Assembly (NCBI GenBank): GCA_947505565.1
Contig: CANNLB010000079.1
Span: 1 to 8,062, forward strand
Length of the DNA stretch: 8,062 bases
Direction of reading: 5' to 3'
Origin: Acidobacteriota bacterium
GTDB taxonomy: Bacteria > Acidobacteriota > Terriglobia > Bryobacterales > Bryobacteraceae
Under the pieces are notes generated by a model that saw only the letters and a list, made by a program, of their open reading frames with translations, searched no databases and was not told the DNA's origin. Made by a program: the position numbers and the translations under genes. Shown here one piece after another: positions 1 through 4,866 of this stretch; the stretch's first letter is position 1, and every line of letters starts with the position of its first letter.

Positions 1-1435
1 CGGCGAGGGGGATGGTCGCGCCGCCGCCGATGGAAAACTCCAGCGTTTCGGCCGAGGCGGTGAAGGCGCCGCCGGAGCCGGTGACGGCGGGGTAGTCGAA
101 GGAGCCGGAGGCGCCGTTCAGGCTGCGGAAGCTGCCGAGGCCGAGGCGGTTGTTGAGATCGCCGGAGCTTTGGACTTCGAAACGTTCGCCGCGGGCGTTA
201 CCGAAGACGAGCGCCGATCCCGGAGTGGGGGTGGAGAGGGTGATTCCCGCGGCCTGCAACGAACCGTTCGCGGCAACGGCGGAGGAGAGACTGGCCAGAG
301 CCTGGTCGATGGTGGTTCCGGCGGCGACGGTCAAGCCGATATCGACGGGTGCGGCGAGGCCGGCGCCTTGAAAACGGACGCTGACGGTGCCGGCACCTGA
401 GGCGCCAAACGTCGTGGTGGTGGCGGCGGTCGCCGAGCCCCCGGTGACCGTGTTGGTGAGCGAGACTCCGGTGGGATTCGTCGGGGCGGTGACGTTACCG
501 AGCAAGGCGTTGGCGGTACGGTCCCCGGCTTCCACTTGGAAGGCGGAGTTGGCCGAGGTGAAGGCCAGGGAGCGCTTGCCGTCCGGGGCGGTGATGACCG
601 ATGCCCGGACGTTGGCATTTTGGAAGGCGGTGGCGGCGGGGCTGACGACTTGGCCGGCACTGGTCAAAGCGTTGTTAATCGCGCCGACCAAATTATCGAT
701 GTTCGTGACGCCGGAGAGATTGACGGAGACTTTGACTCGCTGGGCGTCGCCGAAGCCGGGCCCGCGGAAGTAGAGATCGGTGAAGCCGGCGGCGCCGAGG
801 GAGGCGATATTGGTGGGGTCGTTAATGATGGTCGAGACGCTCGTCGATCCTGAGCCGGTGCCGATGTCGATTCCGGCAAGCCCCTGCGCCTGGGAGCCCT
901 TCAGTCCGAGGCTTTTGGCGTCGACGGTGGAGTTTGACAGGTCGACGTTGGAGGCACCGTTTTGAATGGCGTTGATGCCATTTGAACTTTTGCCACCGCC
1001 AATAAAGACCGACAGGGATCGGGCGAACTCGCCACCGGTATTCAGCCCGATCGATTGGGCTTGGCGATCGATTTCCGCGATGACGCTGGTGAATTCGGTA
1101 TTGAGTACGGCGCGGCTGCCCGTAAAGGTTCCGGACGCTGATTGCGTAGCGAGGGTTCGCGCACGGTCGAGGAGCTTACTGATGTTGTTGATGCCGCCGT
1201 CGATGGTTTGGAGGGTACTGAGCCCGTCGTTGGCGTTGCGGATACCTTGTTGCAGGACCGCCTGGTCGCTGCGGAAGCTGTTGGCGATCGACAGCCCGGC
1301 CGCGTCGTCGCCGCTTGACAAGATACGCAGGCCGGACGTGACGCGTCCAATGGCCTTAGCCTGATCCTCACTGGTAGTGCGTAGATATTCCCGCGACTGC
1401 AGCGAAGCGATGTTCGTATTGATGCGAAAAGACAT
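1..1435 (-). CDS. fliC: Flagellin, 3' end beyond the left edge
   Basis: Filament subunit exported by the flagellar type III apparatus and polymerised on the cell surface. 478 residues are visible before the window edge. The N-terminal D0/D1 region is typical: INTNIASLQ near residues 5-13, TSGLRILSSGDDAAGLSIA near 33-51, then NANDGLSTLQT near 67-77 and DRARTLATQ near 90-98. The positions corresponding to Salmonella FliC R90, L94, Q97 and E114 (TLR5-contact residues) are kept here as R91, L95, Q98 and E114. After about residue 200 the sequence becomes Ala/Gly/Thr/Ser-rich and contains two related segments of about 85-95 residues (about 220-313 and 350-434), resembling flagellin IN-type domains. 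A third copy seems to begin at about 464. The conserved C-terminal D1/D0 half is not reached, so the protein is considerably larger than a minimal flagellin. The ATG start at 1435 is fixed by an AAGGAG ribosome site 6 bases upstream and by the conserved N-terminus. It lies downstream of csrA on the same strand. Truncation is by the window only. Confidence 0.95.
   Translation of the reverse strand, partial: MSFRINTNIASLQSREYLRTTSEDQAKAIGRVTSGLRILSSGDDAAGLSIANSFRSDQAVLQQGIRNANDGLSTLQTIDGGINNISKLLDRARTLATQSASGTFTGSRAVLNTEFTSVIAEIDRQAQSIGLNTGGEFARSLSVFIGGGKSSNGINAIQNGASNVDLSNSTVDAKSLGLKGSQAQGLAGIDIGTGSGSTSVSTIINDPTNIASLGAAGFTDLYFRGPGFGDAQRVKVSVNLSGVTNIDNLVGAINNALTSAGQVVSPAATAFQNANVRASVITAPDGKRSLAFTSANSAFQVEAGDRTANALLGNVTAPTNPTGVSLTNTVTGGSATAATTTTFGASGAGTVSVRFQGAGLAAPVDIGLTVAAGTTIDQALASLSSAVAANGSLQAAGITLSTPTPGSALVFGNARGERFEVQSSGDLNNRLGLGSFRSLNGASGSFDYPAVTGSGGAFTASAETLEFSIGGGATIPLA
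134..388 (-). repeat. Flagellin variable-region repeat, copy 2 (protein level)
   Basis: Flagellin residues about 350-434. The elements TVSVRFQGAG, PVDIGLTV, GTTIDQALASLSSAV, ALVFGNARGERFEVQSSGD and NNRLGLG line up in order with copy 1. A third copy appears to start near residue 464 with LEFSIGGGATIPL, but it is cut by the window edge after about 15 residues. Confidence 0.6.
497..778 (-). repeat. Flagellin variable-region repeat, copy 1 (protein level)
   Basis: Flagellin residues about 220-313. The copy opens with DLYFRGPG, continues with a strand-like VKVSVNL segment and a helix-like NIDNLVGAINNAL, and closes with LAFTSANSAFQVEAGD followed by ANALLG. The same order of elements recurs in the next copy. 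The similarity is in protein pattern and was judged by eye; no DNA-level identity was established. Confidence 0.6.
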
Positions 1436-1441
1436 GTTTCA

Positions 1442-1447
1442 CTCCTT
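1442..1447 (-). promoter_or_regulatory. Flagellin ribosome binding site, also a probable CsrA site
   Basis: On the minus strand AAGGAG lies 6 bases before the flagellin ATG. Its GGA core within CAAGGAGUG fits the A(N)GGA core preferred by CsrA. A protein bound here would directly block the 30S subunit, as CsrA does on hag mRNA in Bacillus subtilis. Confidence 0.7.
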
Positions 1448-1454
1448 GAAACAG

Positions 1455-1472
1455 CTCTGGCGAGGGCCAGAG
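1455..1472 (-). promoter_or_regulatory. Leader hairpin between the two GGA sites of flagellin mRNA
   Basis: A perfect 7-bp inverted repeat (CTCTGGC / GCCAGAG) with a 4-base loop lies just upstream of the flagellin ribosome site. The bases after the stem are CTGTTTC rather than a U-run, so it does not look like a terminator. It would fold out the spacer between the two candidate CsrA sites and bring them closer together. Confidence 0.55.
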
Positions 1473-1483
1473 GATGGGGGATG

Positions 1484-1499
1484 CGGGAATCCGTTCCCG
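1484..1499 (-). promoter_or_regulatory. Hairpin displaying GGA, probable upstream CsrA site of flagellin mRNA
   Basis: A perfect 6-bp stem (CGGGAA / TTCCCG) closes a 4-base loop CGGA on the flagellin mRNA strand. GGA exposed in a short hairpin loop is the canonical high-affinity CsrA/RsmA target. It sits 47 bases upstream of the GGA in the ribosome site, so one CsrA dimer could bridge both. A further GGA occurs at 1511-1509, in a weaker 4-bp hairpin context. Confidence 0.6.
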
Positions 1500-1576
1500 A
1501 GGCCGCAGTCCGGCGCCGTTGGCGTCAGCCCACGTCTACTTGATTGATCGATGGTTAGGGGATGGCCGAGAGCGCT

Positions 1577-1894
1577 TTAGGAGTGGCGCTTCGGATCAAC
1601 GGGGAGCGGTTCAGGGGATACGACTGCGGAGGTGAGAGGCTCCGGCGGGTCACTGGCGCTTTCGCTGGCTCGATACTGCTCGGCCAGCGTATTTAGTTTG
1701 TCGTCGACGGCTGGTGAGCCGGAGGCGACGCGATTTTGTTCCCGCGTAACGAGGGTTTCTTTGCGCAGAACCGAGATGCTTTTCGGGGCGCGGATGCCGA
1801 GCTTGACTTGGGTCGGCGAGGTCTCGAGGATCTCTATTTCTACTTCATCGCCAACGGTGATCGACTCGCCTCGTCTTCGCCGGATGATTAGCAC
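1577..1894 (-). CDS. csrA: Translational regulator CsrA with long C-terminal tail
   Basis: Small dimeric RNA-binding protein that recognises GGA in mRNA leaders and usually blocks translation. Residues 1-50 are the CsrA fold: the start MLIIRRRRGESITVGDEVEI, then QVKLGIRAPKSISVLRKE near 29-46. Arg44, the key RNA-contacting residue, is present. The protein is 105 residues, against about 60-75 for typical CsrA. Residues from about 60 form a helix-prone then Pro/Ser/Glu-rich tail. In Bacillus the equivalent post-core region is where FliW binds, so the extension may serve FliW or a further partner (inference). The GTG start at 1894 has AGGAG 7 bases upstream and overlaps the end of fliW by 7 bases, which implies translational coupling. 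Flagellin follows after a 141-base leader, and it is the obvious target. Confidence 0.95.
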   Translation of the reverse strand: MLIIRRRRGESITVGDEVEIEILETSPTQVKLGIRAPKSISVLRKETLVTREQNRVASGSPAVDDKLNTLAEQYRASESASDPPEPLTSAVVSPEPLPVDPKRHS

Positions 1895-2373
1895 TCAGAG
1901 TCTCCTGATGCTGCTCTGGCTGCCATTCCGGAGGCATTTTCCTGGCGGGAGCCGCGGAGCGGGTGAACGGCCGAGTAACGGCTATCTTCCCGAATGGCCT
2001 GGACGCCGCGCATCGTCTCGCGGGAGAGGACGACCGGACCCAGTAGGTTCGCTGTCGGAGCCGCGTCTTGCGGCATGCAGACAATTGCCAGACAGGCGAG
2101 ACTTTCTTGTATCTCGGCCACTCCTAACACCCGCAGGTCGTCTCGAGCCAGATCGAGTTCATACCCTGGCTCGACAGACTTGGCGGGCAGGGTGATGAAG
2201 CAGATGCCGGGGTCGTCGGCGCACTGCAGAAAGGTGATCGGATTGAGCCCCGGTCGCTCGATGCAAACGAACCGATGCGCCTGTTCGAATCCGGGTATCC
2301 CTTCCGGGAAATCAAAGATCGCATCGTCGCTGAACTGGAGGGAGCCAAATTGCTGAGTTTCTATCGTCGCCAT
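1888..2373 (-). CDS. fliW: Flagellar assembly factor FliW
   Basis: FliW binds either free flagellin or CsrA. When filament growth draws flagellin down, released FliW inactivates CsrA and permits flagellin translation. The N-terminus ATIETQQFGSLQFSDDAIF followed by FPEGIPGFE (about 22-30) is the family signature. The conserved later pattern is also present: FITLPAKSVEPGYELDL (about 59-75), TANLLGPVVLSRET (about 107-120) and a Y near 133. The family is usually about 130-150 residues; this protein has 161 with a non-conserved tail after about 140. I chose the ATG at 2373 because the conserved block starts directly there. An in-frame GTG at 2397 would add eight residues (MVLPPRKT) that look like leader. 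The site upstream of the ATG is only a weak GAAAG. Its end overlaps csrA by 7 bases. Confidence 0.92.
   Translation of the reverse strand: MATIETQQFGSLQFSDDAIFDFPEGIPGFEQAHRFVCIERPGLNPITFLQCADDPGICFITLPAKSVEPGYELDLARDDLRVLGVAEIQESLACLAIVCMPQDAAPTANLLGPVVLSRETMRGVQAIREDSRYSAVHPLRGSRQENASGMAARAASGDSEC
1902..1906 (-). promoter_or_regulatory. csrA ribosome binding site with GGA core
   Basis: AGGAG lies 7 bases before the csrA GTG, inside the last codons of fliW. The context CAGGAGA contains a GGA core, so CsrA could bind here and limit its own synthesis. As a ribosome site this is well supported; the autoregulatory role is inferred. Confidence 0.6.
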
Positions 2374-2441
2374 AGTCTTTCGAGGGGGCAACACCACGGC
2401 GTTGTCGCTGTGCGACTGGCCGTTTTCTGTGCCCTGCCTGT

Positions 2442-2469
2442 CTATCGTCGGGGCGGTCGGCAGACTTCA
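2442..2469 (-). promoter_or_regulatory. Candidate sigma-28 (FliA) type promoter for fliW-csrA(-flagellin)
   Basis: On the minus strand TGAAGTCT is followed after 12 bases by GACGATAG. Each matches 6 of 8 positions of the flagellar sigma consensus TAAAGTTT - N11 - GCCGATAA, with a spacer one base longer. It would start transcription about 60 bases before the fliW ATG. Late-class flagellar genes are usual sigma-28 targets. The match is partial, so this is tentative. Confidence 0.3.
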
Positions 2470-2506
2470 GGAAGATGTGAAGAAAAAGCGAAGTGGTCGG
2501 GGTAAG

Positions 2507-2535
2507 ATTATGCCGGAGCTGATCGGGTTTGTCCC
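2507..2535 (-). promoter_or_regulatory. Candidate housekeeping promoter upstream of fliW
   Basis: On the minus strand GGGACA (4 of 6 to TTGACA) and CATAAT (5 of 6 to TATAAT) are separated by exactly 17 bases, just beyond the glpD stop. Transcription would begin near 2500 and give a leader of about 125 bases to fliW. No terminator is seen between glpD and this site. Confidence 0.35.
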
Positions 2536-2542
2536 AGGGAAA

Positions 2543-3994
2543 TTAGTGCGGGGCTAGTTCCTGGCGGAAGAGGAGCGCTCGATCTGCTTCCGCGTTATAG
2601 CGATTGAGTTCGGTTTGGCGTTCGGTTGCATCCCAGCCGAGGACATTCGCCATAATGTCAGCGATTTGCGGGGCTTGGCGACGGCCTTGATCGTCGGCAA
2701 AGGCGGAGGGTTGGCGACGGAGGAGGAAGTCGGCCAGATGCCAGCAGTGTTCCTGGGTGATGGCTCGCTGGACGGTGTGATCGAGGTCGAGAGTCTCGTG
2801 GTGGAGGGCTCCGGGGAGTAACTCTTTGTCGGTACGGCCGGGAGTTCGGTTTCCGAGTTTGGCGCAGGCGGCGTCGACGGCTTCTTCGGCGATGGCTCGG
2901 TAGCCGGTGATTTTCCCGCCGAGGACAGAGATGAGACCGGGTTGTGTTTCCTCTATCTTGTGCATGCGGGAGACCGAAGAGGCGGAGCCGTCCTGGCGGA
3001 CCAGCGCTCGGACGCCGGCGTTGGAAGAGAAGATAGCGAGCTTACGGACGTCGGGGAAGAAGGGCTCGACGGAGCGGAGGAGGTACTCGACGTCATCGCC
3101 GTCGGCGCGGACGGTGCTGGGGTCGGCGTTGAAGTCGGTGTCGGTGGTGCCGATCCAGCATTGACCGAGGAGGGGGATGACGAAGAAGAGGCGTCCGTCG
3201 ATGGGGGAGAACAGGACGCTGGCTTTGCGGTTCATCGGCTCACAGGTGATGTGAATGCCTTTGGTGGTGCGGAGGCGGGGTTTGGGGGGGCCGTGGGTTC
3301 GATTCGAAACGCGGTCGCACCAGGCGCCGGTGGCGTTCAAGAAGACTTTGGCTTTGAGCTCGCCGGTTTCGCCGGTTTCGGTGGATTTGATTTGGAGGGC
3401 GACGACGCGATCGCCTTCGCGGCGGGCGTCGACGACCTCAGTGTAGGAGGCGACGGCGGCTCCGTGGCTTTCGGCGTCGAGGATATTTTCGAGGCAGAGG
3501 CGTTCGGGCATGGAGACTTGGGCATCGAAGTAGGCGGCGGCGCCTTGGAGGCCGTCGGGCCGGAGGGTGGGTTCTTCGGAGAGGGTTTCCGCGGCGCTCA
3601 GCATGCGGTGGTTGGGGAGCGACTTGTCGTAGCTGAGGAGATCGTAGAGGGCCATGCCGACGCGCATTTTAAGGCGAAACCAGAGCGATGCGCCGTAGAA
3701 GGGGATCAGGAATTCGAGGGGTTTGACGAGGTGGGGGGCGATGCGGAGGAGGATTTCGCGTTCGCGGAGGTCCATGCGGACGAGGCCGAAATCGTACATT
3801 TCGAGGTAGCGGAGGCCGCCGTGAATGAGTCGGGTGGAGCCGGAGGTGGTGCCGCTGCCGAAGTCGGCTTTTTCGACTAAGGCGACGGAGAGGCCGCGGA
3901 GGGCGGCGTCGCGAGCGATGCCGGCACCGATGATGCCTCCACCGATGACCGCGACGTCAAAGGTCTGGTCTGTCAGTTTCCTGATGCCTTGCAT
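2543..3994 (-). CDS. glpD: FAD-dependent glycerol-3-phosphate dehydrogenase (aerobic type)
   Basis: Oxidises sn-glycerol-3-phosphate to dihydroxyacetone phosphate and passes electrons through FAD to the membrane quinone pool, linking glycerol and lipid breakdown to respiration and glycolysis. The FAD-binding Rossmann motif is at about residues 13-42 (DVAVIGGGIIGAGIARD, then VALVEK). The family segment SGSTRLIHGGLRYLE follows at about 51-65. Further family blocks are LNATGAWCD, TKGIHI, GRLFFVIPLLGQCWIGTTDTDF and SVLGGKITGYRAIAEEAVD. The C-terminal part, from about 385, is the helical DAO_C region. The length of 483 residues is close to the usual 500 or so. The ATG at 3994 has only a weak ribosome site and lies 10 bases after the rsmI stop, so the two are probably co-transcribed. 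No glycerol kinase or facilitator gene is in view. The reading frame is intact throughout. Confidence 0.93.
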   Translation of the reverse strand: MQGIRKLTDQTFDVAVIGGGIIGAGIARDAALRGLSVALVEKADFGSGTTSGSTRLIHGGLRYLEMYDFGLVRMDLREREILLRIAPHLVKPLEFLIPFYGASLWFRLKMRVGMALYDLLSYDKSLPNHRMLSAAETLSEEPTLRPDGLQGAAAYFDAQVSMPERLCLENILDAESHGAAVASYTEVVDARREGDRVVALQIKSTETGETGELKAKVFLNATGAWCDRVSNRTHGPPKPRLRTTKGIHITCEPMNRKASVLFSPIDGRLFFVIPLLGQCWIGTTDTDFNADPSTVRADGDDVEYLLRSVEPFFPDVRKLAIFSSNAGVRALVRQDGSASSVSRMHKIEETQPGLISVLGGKITGYRAIAEEAVDAACAKLGNRTPGRTDKELLPGALHHETLDLDHTVQRAITQEHCWHLADFLLRRQPSAFADDQGRRQAPQIADIMANVLGWDATERQTELNRYNAEADRALLFRQELAPH

Positions 3995-4004
3995 ATCTGC
4001 TTAA

Positions 4005-4823
4005 TTATCGCTCTAACTCGTCGTAGACTTCGCGTTTGGCGAGGCCGCGTTCTTTGGCCACCTGCTTGATGGCGTCCATGCGATCGACGCCGTTGCTGAT
4101 GAGGCGGCGGACGGCTTCCTTGATGGGGACGACGAGACCGGTAGCGGCCTTTTCGCGGGAGACGAGGAGGGTGATTTCTCCTTTCTGCACGGCTCGTTGG
4201 GCCAGGGTGGTTTTGACTTCGGAGACGCGACCGCGGAGGAATTCTTCGTGCAGTTTCGTGAGTTCGCGGGCGACGACGATGGAGCGATCTCCGAGGACGG
4301 CTTCGATGTCGTCGAGGGATTCGAGGATGCGGTGGGGGGCTTCGTAGAAGACGAGCGTGGCATCGACGGCTCCCCAGAGTTCGAGAGCCTTGCGCCGTTG
4401 CCCTTGTTTGGGGGGGAGGAAGCCGGCGTAGCAGAAGGCGTCGGTGGCGAGGCCGGAGCCGGCTAGGGCGGTGAGGACGGCGGAGGCGCCGGGGATTGGG
4501 ATGACGGTGATGTCGGCTTCGAGGGCGGCTTGGACGACGCGGTAGCCGGGGTCGGAGATCAGCGGAGTGCCGGCGTCGCTGACGACGGCGACGGATTGTC
4601 CGCCGAGAATTCGTTCGACCAACTGGTTGGCGCGAGAGGTTTCGTTGTGCTCGTGATAGCTGACCGAGGGTGTTGTGATCTCGAAATGGTCCAATAGACG
4701 TTGGGTATGGCGGGTATCCTCACAGGCGATGACGTCGACTTCGCGCAACAGCCGAATGCCGCGGATAGTCATATCTTCCAGGTTGCCGATCGGCGTTGCA
4801 ATCAAATACAAGACTCCAGACAC
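4005..4823 (-). CDS. rsmI: 16S rRNA (cytidine1402-2'-O)-methyltransferase RsmI
   Basis: SAM-dependent enzyme of the tetrapyrrole-methylase fold that 2'-O-methylates C1402 in the decoding centre of 16S rRNA. All family blocks are present in order: LYLIATPIGNLEDMT (about 5-19), ACEDTRHTQRLLDHF (33-47), SDAGTPLISDPG (82-93), PIPGASA (109-115), FYEAPHRI (159-166) and RELTKLHEE (186-194). A C-terminal helical RsmI domain runs from about 235 to 272. The length of 272 is typical. The start taken is GTG at 4823. A short purine run (AGGG) lies only two bases before it, which is too close for a normal ribosome site. The message may therefore be almost leaderless, or an in-frame TTG at 4811 (Leu5) may be the true start. 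It diverges from the JAMM-like gene and is followed closely by glpD. Confidence 0.95.
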   Translation of the reverse strand: MSGVLYLIATPIGNLEDMTIRGIRLLREVDVIACEDTRHTQRLLDHFEITTPSVSYHEHNETSRANQLVERILGGQSVAVVSDAGTPLISDPGYRVVQAALEADITVIPIPGASAVLTALAGSGLATDAFCYAGFLPPKQGQRRKALELWGAVDATLVFYEAPHRILESLDDIEAVLGDRSIVVARELTKLHEEFLRGRVSEVKTTLAQRAVQKGEITLLVSREKAATGLVVPIKEAVRRLISNGVDRMDAIKQVAKERGLAKREVYDELER

Positions 4824-4828
4824 TTCCC

Positions 4829-4838
4829 TGACTATACT
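4829..4838. promoter_or_regulatory. Candidate shared, symmetric -10 element for the divergent genes
   Basis: ACTATACT at 4831-4838 reads TATACT on the plus strand (4833-4838) and TATAGT on the minus strand (4836-4831). Each matches 5 of 6 positions of TATAAT. A plus-strand start near 4845 would leave the GAGGAG site intact for the downstream gene. A minus-strand start near 4824 would sit almost on the rsmI GTG. Neither direction has a convincing -35 box at 16-18 bases, so the call is tentative. Confidence 0.35.
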
Positions 4839-4851
4839 TGAAGAGACCAGT

Positions 4852-4857
4852 GAGGAG
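4852..4857 (+). promoter_or_regulatory. Ribosome binding site deciding the TTG start at 4867
   Basis: GAGGAG ends 9 bases before an in-frame TTG at 4867. It is the only strong ribosome site in this frame downstream of the divergent rsmI start, and it is the main reason for the start chosen for the plus-strand gene. Confidence 0.6.
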
Positions 4858-4866
4858 CTGACACAC

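Noticed and set aside
387..1364. Plus-strand open frames opposite flagellin
   Set aside because: The minus-strand frame gives an unambiguous flagellin; the plus-strand frames have no recognisable motifs or ribosome sites.
1455..1472. Hairpin read as an intrinsic terminator between csrA and flagellin
   Set aside because: No U-run follows the stem on the minus strand, and it lies just upstream of the flagellin ribosome site; a structural leader element is more likely.
1544..1579. Possible sigma-28 promoter directly before the flagellin leader (TAAAGCGC at the csrA stop)
   Set aside because: The -35 part partly matches, but at 11 bases spacing the -10 part (CCCTAACC) matches only about 3 of 8; the better-looking ATCGATCA is at the wrong spacing.
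2374..2397. GTG at 2397 as the fliW start
   Set aside because: The eight extra residues precede the conserved FliW N-terminus and no ribosome site supports the GTG; the ATG at 2373 aligns with the family start.
3284..3290. Run of seven G in glpD as a possible phase-variable tract
   Set aside because: It encodes conserved-looking Pro codons, is short, and both flanking frames are intact; expected in GC-rich DNA.
2942..3880. Long plus-strand open frame (312 codons) opposite glpD
   Set aside because: Its translation is a low-complexity Gly/Glu/Val/Asp-rich shadow of a GC-rich gene; glpD on the other strand has clear family motifs throughout.
4410..4416. Run of seven G in rsmI as a possible phase-variable tract
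   Set aside because: It encodes the LPPK segment that is normal for RsmI; no evidence of frame switching, and a housekeeping gene is an unlikely contingency locus.
4675..4866. Upstream extension of the JAMM-like gene to an ATG at 4675
   Set aside because: This part is antisense to the conserved 5' end of rsmI, and its translation is Ser/Arg-rich without family features; the GAGGAG-TTG pair at 4852-4869 explains the start better.
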